A stretch of 64,000 nt of DNA from Haliotis asinina (GCF_037392515.1 NC_090280.1:74698504-74762503); one strand, 5' to 3'. Shown: positions 33,690-46,400, numbered from the stretch's first letter. Translations and numbers: made by a program. Notes: generated from the letters alone by a model not told the origin.

Positions 33690-36240
33690 AACATAGTTTT
33701 TCAGTTTTTCTGGTGGTCGAGTTATCCATGATGGTCGACCGGCTGATGGGAGTTTCTATCATAGTAGGCAGATGGGAGTTCAGCGCGATCCGACTGGTTG
33801 TATCATGGGAGACTCATCGTTTCAGGTGGTATTGTACTGATGTCTGACCGGTTGCATCTCACTACCTGACCATTGGCTGGGGTGTTGGATCTGGGTGTGT
33901 GGTGTACTGTGGTTACAGTCGCTGGCTCCCAGGTCTTCTGTTTACGTAAGAGGACTTTTTCACCTGGTTTCAGTACACTCAGATTTCTTGTACCACGGTC
34001 ATAGTACTTCTTCTGTAAGAGCTGCTTCTTCTCAAGTTGTTGAGATATGTTTTCAACAACTTTAGCATGTTTAGGCTGGTGAATGAGTCATGCCAGAGAC
34101 TGGAGCATTTCTAAAGTTGAGAAGAGCAAGGTAAGGGTCAGACCTATTTTCAGCAGCTTTCGTCAACAGTTTCTTCATTGTCTGGATTGCTCTTTCTACC
34201 ATGCCGTTTGACTGAGGGTATGTTGGGCTAGATGTGGTTGTCTTGAAATCCCAATCTTCAGAGAATTTCCAGAACTTTTGGCTTGCAAAAGGCATGTTAT
34301 CTGAGAATACTTCCTCTTGGATGCCATGTCGAGCAAACACAGACTTCAGGTGTGTTATGACAGTCTCTGCAGTCTTATTGGTGAGCAGGCAATGTTCAGT
34401 GAACTTTGAAAAGTAATCTATGATTAAGTGATAGTCCTTTGACTGCCACTCAAATATCTACACCAACCTTTGGCCATCTTCTGTAAGGGATAGGATGGGG
34501 TATGAGTGGCTCTCTCTGATTGTGTCGTCTGTGTTGGAGACATGTTGTACACCTTGATACCATATCTTCAATCTGTGAAGCCATTCCTGGCCAGAAGATG
34601 ACCGGTCAAGCTTTGGCCTTAGATTTTTCAATGCCCAGGTGTCCTTCATGAATAAGGTGTAGCATGTCTTTGTGTAGGGATGACGAGTTTAGTCCCTATA
34701 AGAACGAGTCCGTCAATCGAGTGAAGTTCGTCTCGAACATTCCAGTAAGGGAGGACAGATGGGGGGGCTTTCTTCTTAGTCGAGGGCCAACCTGTGTGAA
34801 TTAGGGAGAAAACTTTGTTCAGGACTGGGTCTCGTTCAGTTTCTGCCTGAAGCTGTTTGAGCCTCTGTGAGCTTATGGGCAGGCTTTGCTTTAGTGTGTG
34901 TATCATGACATCGGCATCGTCACGAATTTCCTGTTGGGGTGACTGATTATCTTTGATAAATGCTGGTGACAGGGTGTCTGCCATGTATGTCAGCTTCCCC
35001 GGTAAGTATCGAACTCTCAGTTGATACCACTGGAGCCTCATGATCATTCATTGTAGCCTTGGAGTTGCTTTGCTGAGTGGCTTCCTAAGTATAGTTTCCA
35101 GGGGTTTATGATCAGTTTGTATGTCAATGACTTTCCCATAAACGTACTGGTGGAATTTCTCACAGGCATACACAATGGCTAGAAGTTCTTTCTCTATCTG
35201 GGCATAGTGAGCGCACATGAGGTGTATGCGACAGGATGTCCATCCTGTAGCAAACATGCACCAAGACCATACTGTGAAGCATCTGCCTGAATCGTCACAT
35301 CTTGGTTACATTGTAGAACTTCAGGACTGGCTTGCTGGTAAGAATGGTCTTGATTTGTTCCAATGCTGACTGATGTTCATGTTGCCATGTCCACTGATTT
35401 TCTCGTTTCAGCAGAGAATGTAGAGGAGCTGTGATTTCTGACATGTTTGGGATATACTGGGAGAAAAAGTTGAGTGTCCCAAGAAGAACCTGAACGTCCT
35501 GTTTACATTCCGGGTTTGGCATATCCACAACAGCCGTCACTTTGTCTTCATCTGGCCACAATCCATCTTTTGAGATGATGTTTCCCATGTATTTCACCTC
35601 AGATACTCTAAGCTGTATCTTGAACCTTGTTGAACACTATTTTCCTTAGCTCTCTCCATCACCTTCATCAGGATCTCCTCATGTTCTTTGACATCTGCTC
35701 CAGCAATGATATCATCCGAGATCATATAAACACCTTCGATGTCACCAAATGTGTCTGCATTTCGTTTCTGGAACACCTCACTTGCTGAGCATTCGTTTGA
35801 ATCTGTATCTTCCGAAGGGGGTATTAAAGGTGCATAGGAATGAGCTCTGGTCGTCAAGCTGGACATGCCAGTATCCATCTTTTTCATCAAGGATTGAGAA
35901 TACAGTCTTTTCACTGAGTTTTGATGTTATTTCATCTGGTGTGGGTATCTTGTAGTGTTCACGTTTCACAGCTTGATTTAGATCTTTAGGATCTAAACAT
36001 AAACGTAGAGACTTGTTCTGTTTCTCTACTATTACAAGGCTCTGCACCCAGTCAGTTGGCTGGTTGACTTTAGCAATCATATCAGAGTCTTCAAATTTAT
36101 CTAGTGTCTCTTTCAGCCTGTCTTGTAGACTATATGGTACCTTCCTGGGTGCATGAATGACAGGTTTCACCATTGGATCAATCTTCATATGGTACTTCTC
36201 AAAAAACGTCCCAAGTCCTTTGAATTTTTCCTCATATGTA
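33690..36240 (-). mobile_element. Fossil Ty3/Gypsy-type LTR element, pol part
   Basis: Minus-strand remains of a Gypsy-type polyprotein: reverse transcriptase toward 36.2 kb, then RNase H, then integrase toward 34.1 kb, in the normal order. It is broken in several places (roughly half a dozen). No LTR pair was recognised, so an age cannot be estimated from the ends; decay suggests it is not recent. The exact limits are uncertain. Confidence 0.8.
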
Positions 36241-36373
36241 CTAGAACTGCACTATTTTGCCTAAGGTTCGGTGTACAGTAATGCAATCCAAAAATTCAGT
36301 ATACCTTCATTTTATTAACCTTTTTGTATTTTTTCTAAAATGGTCAGAAATCGAATAATTTTGTGACTGCTTG

Positions 36374-36497
36374 GCAGGGTGGTTGGGTAAAGTCTTGTGG
36401 TTAAAGTGTTCTCCCTTGACAGGTTTCATTTCCCAAATCCCCCTACAGCAGGATATTACTGGAAGATTGCTGAAAATTGCATTAAACTAAATTCACA
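36374..36497 (+). repeat. SINE-A copy, diverged
   Basis: GGGTGGTTGGGTAAAGTCTT and GTGGTTAAAGTGTTC head, and GGATATTACTGGAAGATTGC with a CATTAAACTAAATTCAC tail. Confidence 0.6.
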
Positions 36498-37064
36498 AGT
36501 TGCTTGGCCAGTTTTGTGAATGTACACATCCCTGGTAAAATGACTGGAATGAAAAGGTTGTGGACATATACACTGATACCAAGGTTATTAGCTGATATTA
36601 CACAAAATGACATTTACATTCAACAAATGTTTACAGTACCTTTCATAACTGAAATTCCATGCATAACGTTGTTGTCATTCAGTGTGATAAGCATGTTATA
36701 TGGCTCATACATAACAATAACCTTAGGATCTATTTAATGGAGAAAATTGAATTCATCTGTTTAAATAGTTTACTCCTTAAACACTTGTATGTGATTAGAT
36801 ATTATGTGTTTCTATAAAAATACTAAGTATTTTAAATATACTCCATTATTTACAAAAATGTACATTGAATAAATACACATTTCAACGATGTCTCAGGTTG
36901 GCTTGCATGAACATCATGCTTTGATTGTATTTGATGTTAATATTAGTTGAATTTGTTTTGTGAAAAGTATGACTTTAGATCACGTTTGCCTAAATGTGTC
37001 TTGGAGTGATGCCATTGATTTCTTATTAACATCACTGTTAGTTTACTAGACCTGTCAAGAAGCA
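36498..37064. other. No gene recognised
   Basis: AT-rich sequence between the pol fossil and the SINE-B array. No motif was recognised. Confidence 0.4.
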
Positions 37065-37660
37065 GGTTAGAATTGATCTTTCAGCAACCCATGTTTTTTT
37101 TATGAGGCTATAGTAACTGGATCGGGTGGCCAGGATCCTTTACTTGGTCGACACACGTCATCAGTCATCATTGCAAAAAATGATACTCATGTTGTTGATC
37201 ACTGGATTGTCTGGTCCAGACTAAACTTAATCTGTTATTCACGTATTGAGGATAATCGGGTGGCCAGGGTCCTTTACTTGGTTGACACATGTCATCATAC
37301 CCTCATTGCAAAGACTGATACTCATGTTGTTGATCATTGGATTGTCTGATCCAGACTAAACTTAATCTGTTATTCACGTATTGAGGATAATCGGGTGGTC
37401 AGGGTCCTTTACTTGGTCGACACATGTCATCAGTCATCATTGCAAAGACTGATACTCATGTTGTTGATCACTGGATTGTCTGGTCCAGACTAAACTTAAT
37501 CTGTTATTCACGTATTGAGGATAATCGGGTGGTCAGGGTCCTTTACTTGGTTGACACATGTCATCATACCCTCATTGCAAAGACTGATACTCATGTTGTC
37601 GATCACAGGAGTGTCTGGTCCAGACTAAATTTAATCTGTTATTCACGTATTGAGGATGAG
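37065..37660 (+). repeat. Tandem array of a SINE-B body, four units of about 134 bp
   Basis: The units start at the ATCGGGTGG motif at 37122, 37256, 37391 and 37525. Each holds GACACATGTCATCA, TGTTGTTGATCACTGGATTG and CTGTTATTCACGTATTGAGG, the middle of SINE-B without its tail. The SINE-B head (TTTCAGCAACCCATG) precedes the first unit only. Units 2-4 differ at few positions. Confidence 0.9.
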
Positions 37661-37689
37661 AACTATTTTTATGGATATACAACTTCTTC

Positions 37690-38692
37690 ATTCTTCACCC
37701 TCGAAAGAACACTCTAATTGAGAAGTACAACTTCTGGGAAACAAAGCAGGCAAGTGGTCAATCCATAGATCAATATATCACAGAATTGAAAACGCGGGTA
37801 AAGAGCTGTGACTTCGGTGAACAATCTGAGTCGATGATAAGAGACCGTATCATATTTGGTGTTGCCGATAGTGAACTTAAACAGAAACTACTCAGTGATT
37901 CAGACGACCCATCCCTACAACGAGTGACTGAACTTTGTAGGTCATATGAAGCCGCAAATGCACAGATCAAAGCAACAGAAAAGACAGTTCCAGTGCATGT
38001 AGTCAAGAAGAAAACTCCACAAAAGACAGTAAACTGGAAGGAGCACAGAAACAAACCAACTCACAAAAACAGTAAACAGCAGAACAAGACGTTTCAGTGT
38101 AAACATTGTGGAACTAAACATGAATACTGGGCCTGCCCTGCGTATGGAAGAGTGTGTGGCAAGTGTCATGGTAAGAATTACTTCACTAAAATGTGCTTCA
38201 CTCAGACACAGTCTCATACACCAAAGAAGGACATACATTCACTTGAAGAATATGATGAATGTGATGAATATGATGACGTGGAAGAACTGTTTCTTGGAAC
38301 ACTAAACACTCTAGCTTCCAATGACAAAGCATGGTATGAAATTATTGCTGTGGATGGCCACAAGACGTCGTTCAAACTCAACACTGGAGCTGAAGCCAAC
38401 ATGTTACCTGTGAAGACTTTCCAACAAATGAACACTAGAAACTCACCACTCTCACCATCCAACACAACTCTCATCGGCTACGGCAACAACCGTATCAAGA
38501 CAATGGGTAAGATTGTACTCCCATGTGAAACTGCATCACTGAAACTTGATCTTGAATTGTGCGTTATTGATGTTGATTCCCCGCCAGTTCTAGGATTGAA
38601 GGCATGCGAACAACTCTCACTTGTCCACAGGACAGTCCATTCACAGAATGTGAAAAGCCCAATCAGTAAAGAAGAACTCATCACTACATAAC
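37690..38692 (+). mobile_element. Fossil LTR-element fragment, gag and protease region
   Basis: Plus-strand part of a Gypsy-type element: the end of gag with zinc-knuckle Cys/His motifs, followed by a retroviral-type aspartic protease region. The part present reads as one frame, but the element is only a fragment, with no pol downstream and no LTRs recognised. It lies in the opposite direction to the pol fossil at 33690-36240, so whether the two belonged together is unknown. Confidence 0.75.
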
Positions 38693-38810
38693 TTCTACCA
38701 ATACTGTGGTATACCATTTCACCCCTAATACAGTGTTATTTATGTCCTGCTTACCACTGAAGCACCATGCCAGTATTGCCACCTTTGGGAAATATGATGA
38801 ATAATAAATA

Positions 38811-38905
38811 AGTGAGTGAGTTTAGTTTTACACCGCAATCAGCAATATTCCAGCTACATGGCGGCGGTCTGTAAATAATCAAGTCTCGACCAGATAGCCC
38901 AGGAT
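38811..38905 (-). repeat. SINE-B 3' part
   Basis: GTGAGTGAGTTTAGTTTTAC tail, GCAATATTCCAGCTACATGG, GGCGGTCTGTAAATAATC. Truncated at its 5' side. Confidence 0.85.
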
Positions 38906-39715
38906 GATAGCAAGGATGATAAAGCCACATGAAGGGTGTGTGGTCAATTCTCAGCAAACCCTCTCATTGGTCAACGCTTGCTATCATCCATTTGTGTCAA
39001 AATCATTTGGTTGAGGGTCAAATCGGCCTTCAATCATCTTGCAGAAGTAACAAAAAGGAAATGGTATGTCTTATGAATGGTGATCGATAGGCCAATCCTT
39101 CATCATTATGTTTAGATAAAGTTTTAATCGGTTGCATGCGATGGTAGTGTAGCGATCGGCAAAGCAGGTGGGTGGGGTACACTGAAGTGTCCAGCCTTGT
39201 CTAGATATATTGTACCATGAAGCGTTTCAAGACGGGGGGCATCTCAAAATTTCTATTTTTTTTCTAAATAATCTTTACGATCATGATACGAGGGCCTGTG
39301 TTGCTGAAGGACTATTCGACCCTAGACCTTCACGGGTCAATGAATAATAAATAGCTATTGTCTTTCCAACACGATAGTGGGGCCATTACGTTGCAGAGAA
39401 TATCTCAAGCTGACAAGGCCATTCCAATTAGCAAGCAGGTGTTTTGTCAGGTACTTCTCACTGTACTTCTTTTCCACCTTACAGTCCCTAACCATCTTCT
39501 TTCCCCTCCTCCCCAGTCTCATTCTATAAAGCGAAAGCTCTAAATGATGCCAATCTAGATTTCGTGCATATCTGAATGTCATATCTAACTGGAGATACAT
39601 GTATAACAAAATGAATGTTTGATATTTAAAACTGTGTTCTGTAACACCTAAAAATGTATTTTAGGATAGTATCAATTGAAAATTGTGATAAGAATAAAAC
39701 ATTTTTGGGTCTCTA
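38906..39715. other. No gene recognised
   Basis: No coding signal. A short GACCTTCACGGGTCAATG near 39329 resembles a SINE-B scrap. Confidence 0.4.
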
Positions 39716-39885
39716 CTGAGTGAGTATGGTCTAATGTAGTTTTTAGTAATATTCTAACAATGTCAAAACAGGTCATACCAGAAATTGGCTTCACACATAT
39801 TGTACCCATGAGGGGGATCAAACCCAAGGCTTTTTATTCAGCATGGCGTGAGAATGCTTTCATCACTTGGCTACCCCATCAACCA
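39716..39885 (-). repeat. SINE-A copy
   Basis: CTGAGTGAGTATGG tail, GTCATACCAGAAATTGGC, GTACCCATGAGGGGGATCAA and a CATCACTTGGCTACCCC head. Confidence 0.75.
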
Positions 39886-40659
39886 CATTGTCAAGAAGCC
39901 TAAAGACTTTTCACAAGGGTCATGTGCTGTGTAAAGCTGCACTAAGCAATGCTGCAGCTGTATGAGTGTGGCATGTAAATCATGGTAAATACTTGAGTCT
40001 CGACAGAGAATACAGAGGCATAACTTAGGTGAAAAACTCAAAACTCAAAACATGTGACGTTCACACACATTTTCACCTGGACACCGGACAATACAATACA
40101 ACCACTCTTACTGATAAGATTTTATTAGTTTGTGACCAAATACTTTATCCAGGTGTGTTGTGATAGAAATCACATTACTGTAAATCATGATATTAATGCA
40201 TCATGAATATAATATGAGTGCGAGGGTCCGGTCTGAAATGTGGCACAAAATTAATGCGAGCTCAGGAAGCTGTGTTAATAAAATGTGACACTCTGAACCT
40301 TTCATGTTGCTCACTTTCTTCTCATTTCTTTTTACCATAAACTAATGACCTTAACTGTGCTTGGTAAGCAATGAATAGAAAGAAGGTAACAATGTTTTGA
40401 TTACCCTGCCATGTTTGATCACGTATCCTACTTGGCTTATGACAACATTTATACACGTAATCCAACTTGAAAGACTTCTGTTGTAACCAGTGACTTGAGA
40501 TACTTTTAATAAGAAAGTGACCTGTGTTGGGCGAATGTGTAAAGTCACACATCCGCATTGATTCAAAATTTGCCGATGAAGTTTCATAGGATATCAATTT
40601 GAGTCATTGAAATTTCTGCTAATTCGTCACTTAATTTTATGAGAGACTTATAAATTGTT
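39886..40659. other. No gene recognised
   Basis: AT-rich sequence without an identified motif. Its last 16 bases (40644-40659) are the left target duplication of the next element. Confidence 0.4.
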
Positions 40660-40815
40660 AAGAATGAAGATTTTTATGGATATCAACGTCTTTATTATGA
40701 GAACACAATGTTTTGGAGTTAATGCTTACACCTTTATCACCTGTTCTCTTAATAAAGAAGTTGATATCCATAAATATCTTCATTCTTATGTATTTCACTT
40801 CTAAATGCCCTTCAA
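40660..40815. mobile_element. 156-bp hairpin element with a 16-bp target duplication
   Basis: The arms at about 40660-40703 and 40744-40788 are near-perfect inverted copies (AAGAATGAAGAT...GGATATCAAC). The element is flanked on both sides by AGACTTATAAATTGTT (40644-40659 and 40816-40831), a perfect 16-bp direct repeat. That length points to insertion by reverse transcription at a nicked target rather than by a Tc1- or hAT-type transposase. Confidence 0.75.
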
Positions 40816-40831
40816 AGACTTATAAATTGTT

Positions 40832-41877
40832 GTTATAATCCGTATTGTTATGAAGAAGGCTAAAGTGAGGACAATAAAGACAACAAGAGATTTCCATTTT
40901 CTGTCATTTATTGAGTTCTCAAAAGTAGACATGGTCAGACTGAAATGCACTATTATGATAATGCGAGTAGAGTGCAGACGCATTTTTCCCATTAATAAAA
41001 TGTTTGCATTAATGTCACGATATGGCTTATTCATTTATTACATTCATGGCTTATTTTCATTGCTGCAGCCATATATAATACAGACCAACACACATTTCTA
41101 ATAATACCACACTAATTTACACAATGGAAATCAGCAATTACCGGTTCCACCAATTGGTGGCCGTGGCATTGCGGTCGTAATAACAAATCAATTGTTGCTT
41201 GGAAAGAGTTTGGCAGGAATGACAGAAATGGCAGAAACATAAAATGAAAAGGCTGCAAGTGAATGGGTCAATCTTCTCGCACTTTCTACCGTCTTTGTCA
41301 TGACAAACAGGTTTGGGACAATGATAATCAGCTAGATGTTGAAGGAAAAACATGAAGCAAGTCTTGGCTGTTTACTATTCTGGGCAATCATCTGGCATGG
41401 TACTAATAAAGTTTACTTAGCAACATATAAGTATGGTATTTCACTAGAAAGTAAGATGATGGTATCAAGTGATGATGGGAATTGGTTGAAATCTCACAGT
41501 TGATGACTGATTCATTACCAACAAGTAATCATAAAAAAAATGGGTTGCTGTCATTTTTCGGATTTTCCTATTCACGTTGATAACACAGTCAGGTATACAA
41601 AAAAAACATGGTTTTATGATGTTTTATTGTTTCAATTAGAAACTATGCAAATTTCATATTCAATGCAAAATGATGCTAGCTGCTCATTGATGATTGATAT
41701 ATCATGAACATAAACATTCCAGAGTTTTCAGGACGTTCTCAGGGTAGAAACATAATTTTGATTTCTTGTCCTTAAGACTTCTCTACATTGTCACCATCGA
41801 GAATGACAAACTTCTCCTAACTTTACTTGACCTTGAGCAGAGCTCATAAATAGACCCCCTAATTTCATGGAGAACAC
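40832..41877. other. No gene recognised
   Basis: A short minus-strand open frame at 41138-41353 contains several Cys but nothing I can support as a gene. Confidence 0.4.
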
Positions 41878-42395
41878 TAGAGTTGTGACGATACGCCCAT
41901 GCAACGATACGATATGTATCACGATACTGGTAGTCCGATACATACGATATGATACGTATGACGATATTTTGTCCTTATATACAGAAAAATAAAAGTACTG
42001 GAAATAATGTGCTGTTATGTTATCATTTCAGGGAAGGTATTCTTCTCCCAAGAAAAATAAAACACGTCATCATGAAAGACATTTTATTAAAAATGTTTAG
42101 CATGTGTCAGTAAAGTAGTGTTTTCCCAAAAAAATGGAACAGCAGGGATCAACATTGGCACAACTGGCTTTTTTGCACAGATAACAAAATAAATTTGTGA
42201 AAATTATCTCAGTCGGAGCATGTCCATGGCAATATTTTCCACAAAAATCTAAATAGAACGGGAGACGGTGCTTTTGTAGACTGCGAAGTATGTAAGTATC
42301 GTGTTGAATCTATACACGACAATCGTATCGATGTATCATATCGTGCAGCTCTTGAATCGCGATAACTTGCGTATCGATTAATCGTCATAACTCTA
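41878..42395. mobile_element. hAT-like MITE
   Basis: 518 bp with inverted ends TAGAGTTGTGACGAT and (reverse complement of the right end) TAGAGTTATGACGAT. It is flanked by 8-bp duplications GAGAACAC and GAAAACAC. An 8-bp target duplication is typical of hAT elements. The subterminal regions are rich in CGATA repeats, and no transposase is present. Confidence 0.8.
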
Positions 42396-43499
42396 GAAAA
42401 CACTCTGACTCTTCAATGACCTCACTGGTATCGTCAAAACAGAGTGCACATATTAGCTCATTTGTCAGGGACATTTGATCAGTCTCCTTATCCATCTCAC
42501 AACAGTATCATAAGCTGGACTATTTTCACCATAAACAGATTTCATCTCCACTTCATTCTGTCGGGCAGTTGCAGCCCTTCATTTGCAAAAACTTCATAAC
42601 ACTGTATGAATCTAGCTCCTGCAATCATAGGAGTACTCATGTTTTAACTACCAGAAGATTGAATAAAGCAAAGCAAGTACTTTCGGGTACTTTAACTAGA
42701 TACGGATCACTGATGTAACCTTATTATTTTCAACATAATTTCTCAATAAATTCATGGTGATAATTAGAATTTTTTCATAATCCCCTCGTATGAGAATATA
42801 TGAACAATTGCAGGTCATGTAGTCACAGCAACCAATCTTTGATTACTTGAATAAATCAGAACACCACTAGTATCTGACATAAATTAATTGTACATTGCCA
42901 CCGAATGCAATCAATATAACCTTCATTGGTCTTTTGTTTCAGATGACGAGTTGGAAACACTACAGTTAATAACAGACGGTTGGACGGAAAGTTAAGTTTC
43001 CTGATTGTCAGCACCGCTGAATAATCGGCAGCAAAGAGGATATTATTTAACACTTTGGAATTCATGTCAGAAAAAGGTTTTGATGTTTCATGAATCAAAG
43101 TTGATGCATATTTTTCTTGTTTTGGTCATTGCTAGGCAATAGAAGATAACAGACACAGATGGAATAATTTTATTATGGGGCAGAAGAGAAGGGAAAAAAA
43201 TGAAAAAAAAAAGGCTTCATTAACCAAATAAAATGGTATATAATAAAAGCAACATATGTCACTATGGTGACACAGTCCCCCACCTGAAATTGAAAAATCA
43301 AACTCAAAAAGGAATGAAAGTGAAGGTTGTAATTTACAATGAAGTTAAATGTCAACAAAAACATGACCTGTCAACCTCGTTTGATATTTCACTCTGTAGT
43401 TGTTCTAACACACATACATTTTCAAAACTCAATTTGACCTTTACATGAATGTCCTAGTGTATGAAATAAGAAAAAATAGCAACCAAAACAATTGCTCAT
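42396..43499. other. No gene recognised
   Basis: No coding or RNA gene signal recognised. Confidence 0.4.
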
Positions 43500-43870
43500 T
43501 GAAAAACTCTCAATGGCAGTCTTGAATGTCTAAGAAGAAAATCCAGTGAAGGGTTCTTGAGATACCTCACCATCAAGCTTCACATGCAGTTTAACAAGCT
43601 GAAATCTTCAAAGTGTCGCATGACCTCAAAAATTAAGTGAAGCTCACCAAAATCGGCAGGGTGCTGCGCCTACCTTAGACAAAGCTTAGTGCTGAATATG
43701 AAGAAAATCCAATGAATGGTTCATACGATATCTCATTAAGGGTAACACATTCAAGTCCCCTTGTGACCTTGAAATAAAGGTCAAGTTCACCAAACCTGAC
43801 TGGGACCTTTCTCATACTGTGATAAACCTATGGACATACAGACAGAGCCTCACACTAAACATGCATCACA
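43500..43870 (+). repeat. Interspersed repeat of the 'GACCTTGAAATAAAGGTCAA' type
   Basis: Two internal near-repeats start with GAAGAAAATCCA(G/A)TGAA at about 43535 and 43700. Each is followed by GATA(C/T)CTCA and a GTCAAGTTCACCAAA-like block. Sequences of this kind are common in mollusc genomes as far as I recall; the class is unknown. Confidence 0.5.
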
Positions 43871-45359
43871 ATAATAATGGACATTTATCAATGCACTTGA
43901 AGGTCAACAGTCACATGACATCCTACCGGGTACCCATTTCTGAACTGAGGCAATTTTGTTAAACTCATCTGCCTTAGGGGAGACCACACAGGCTTCATAG
44001 CAATCACTTCCAATTAATTGTTACACAGATACACCTATTATTAAACATAAATGTTTAAATATTGATTCATTCCTTCAAACATCATCTACCATCTATTCCT
44101 TACATCTACCATCCACAAAATGATAAACGCTCTTAAGACCCTATAGTTATATCAGTACATCTACCATGCACAACATAATGAAAATTCTAGTAATACAGTA
44201 ATGCACTTTACAGAACAACCATACACATGTGTCATGCAAAACTCCCAGCCCTTTACCCTTTGCCAAAAACAGCCCTTTGCAAAACATATAAATTGTTATC
44301 CCTTCACTTTGCTTCACATAACTGTGAATGATTTACAATAAAACCCTTCTACAGAATCATATGTATGTTGTTGATTTGTGTTGGTTGCTGTTTATCTCAT
44401 ATTTTATTTTATAAATTTACTTAGTACCTAAATTCCACTGAAATATTTTATAAACAGAGAGAGGTACGCAACGGTCGGAAAGACCAAAGACAAAGTATGG
44501 GTAACCTACCTTAATCCTAACACAACCAGCCATGGGGATCGAAGAGTGACGGAAGGTCGGTGGAGAATTAAATCAAGTTCAGCTTCAGATGGGTAGTGGT
44601 ACATCTTATAATCTGCCTCGTCACAATTACAAATCATATTTTCAAAAATACATCACATACCTTCATCTTAAAGTCTTGCTCTCTGCTTCAGTCCAAGGGC
44701 CTGTTCAATGAACAAAATTTCCAAAATTAAGGAAAGCACGGTCGACAGGACAGTTAAGAATCCACATCAATATTTGTCTACCAAATCGCCCAGGTAACCA
44801 GGGACTCGCACTCAGCACTTCGAACAGGTGACGCAATCAGAGAGGAAAGCGCGAACTTGCGGAGCTGGTGAACAGGCTTGTTTTCCTTTCGGTTTCTCTG
44901 ATACTAAATGAGCTCAATCTAATATGGTCCAATATACCACCCGGCAGCATTAATTGTGCCATTTATGAGAAGCATGCATTATCAGCCTTCCTCAAAATCA
45001 ATATGCACTTGGAACCACGTGAAACCTGTTGATAAGGGAGGTCACTCTAATGTTGTCATTTGTGCGGCGTTTCAATGTGTTTCAGCCTGCTGACAGATGA
45101 GATCGGGTCCTCATTACACATTTCAAATTGCAGCCATATTTTTTTTCAACCCCAAAGACGTATACACTCGACTATATCCCTTCCCCATTATGTCATTGTA
45201 AGTCAACAGGTGAATTATGTACTGTATCGATTGTGTTTCCGCCATTGCCATGCCCAGGGAAAAGCGAAAAAAATAAAACAGCTGGTTCAGAGTGAATATA
45301 CTGCGCAAAGTTGTCCAACATTTAATTGTCATCGTCATTGGTTAGGTGGTTGTTTAAGG
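43871..45359. other. No gene confirmed
   Basis: No exon could be confirmed. The part at 44450-44900 is less AT-rich than its surroundings and could be a promoter region, for example of the CPEB1 gene, but no specific element supports this. Confidence 0.3.
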
Positions 45360-45592
45360 ACGCACTCAGCAATATTCCAGCTATATGGCGACGGTCTGTC
45401 AATAATCGAGTGTATAGACCGGACAATCCAAATTGGAATGATCAACTTATGAGCACCCTTCTATGCAGTTGGGAACCGGTGACATGTGTCAATCAAGTCA
45501 GCAAGCCTGACCGCGTGCACCCGATGCCGTTAGTCGACTTTTGCGACTAGCATGGGTTGCTGAAGACCAATTCCAACCCAGATCCTTATGGG
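45360..45592 (-). repeat. SINE-B copy, nearly full length
   Basis: GCAATATTCCAGCTATATGG, ACGGTCTGTCAATAATCGAG, GACATGTGTCAATCAAGTCA, GCATGGGTTGCTGAAGACC and AACCCAGATCCTTATGGG are all in order. Confidence 0.85.
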
Positions 45593-45939
45593 TATTATGA
45601 TGAGCTATATAGGTGAGCGAGGATGAGCTTGGTATAACCCCCTGTATGCAAGAACGACATATATTTCCCAGCTTTTCAACCTTCACCTTCAGACCTAATG
45701 AAAAGGGGTTACAGTTAACACCTCTTCAGTATTCCAGGTATAACATCTTGACGTGTGAGCTCGATCTGAGAGGAAAGACAGAGGCGATGCAGAGCGATTG
45801 AGTGGTTTGTCCGGTCCAGATCGAACTATAGATTTACACACTAGAATATTGCTGTATTCTGTGTAAAACAAGCAAAGTAGTATCGGGTAAAATGTCATGA
45901 CCCACTCGTCCAAGCTGCTGAGACCTACTTTAAAATACG

Positions 45940-46105
45940 CGAGTGAACTTAGTTTTCACCCGCTTTTTACAATATTCCAGCAACATCACACCAGGGAACA
46001 CTCGAAATGGGCTTCATAATATACATTGTGCCCGCGTGGGGAATCGAACCTGGGTCTTCGGCGTGACAAGTGGATGCTTTAACCACTGGGCTACCTCGCC
46101 GCTCC
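45940..46105 (-). repeat. SINE-A copy, well kept
   Basis: CGAGTGAACTTAGTTTTCAC tail, GACACTCG-type middle, GTGGGGAATCGAACCTGGGT (B box) and GCTTTAACCACTGGGCTACC (A-box region). Confidence 0.85.
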
Positions 46106-46254
46106 AGTACACCCAGGAAGTAACTGAGGGAGTTGGGTTAGACCGCCACAAATGATATACCAGTTATACCACGAGTGTCAGTTGAATGATGAATGGTGTA
46201 ACCTGGGTGGGGTGATGGAGTCATGAAGGTTTCCCCAGAACCCAACAGGAAAAG

Positions 46255-46400
46255 AGTGAGTATGGTTCTATGATGCTTTTAGCAATATTCCATCAATATC
46301 ACAATGGGGGACACCAGAAATTGGGGACACCGCACATTGTACCCATTTGCGAAACTGAGCCTGCATTTTCGCTTTAACATATAGGCTACGCCATCCCATC
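46255..46400 (-). repeat. SINE-A copy
   Basis: GAGTGAGTATGGTTCTATGA tail, GGGGGACACCAGAAATTGGG and a diverged tRNA-like head. Confidence 0.75.

Noticed and set aside
37424-37717. Open frame of 97 codons with an internal peptide repeat
   Set aside because: It is the SINE-B tandem array read through; the peptide repeat follows the DNA repeat.
41138-41353. Small Cys-rich minus-strand open frame
   Set aside because: No signal peptide, splice context or known cysteine pattern; too short to support in AT-rich DNA.
44510-44533. Minus-strand first-exon-like string MAGCVRIK with a GTAGGT donor
   Set aside because: Eight codons with a donor can arise by chance, and no downstream exon in the needed phase was found. 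It does not join the SLC22 exon at 26347 in frame.
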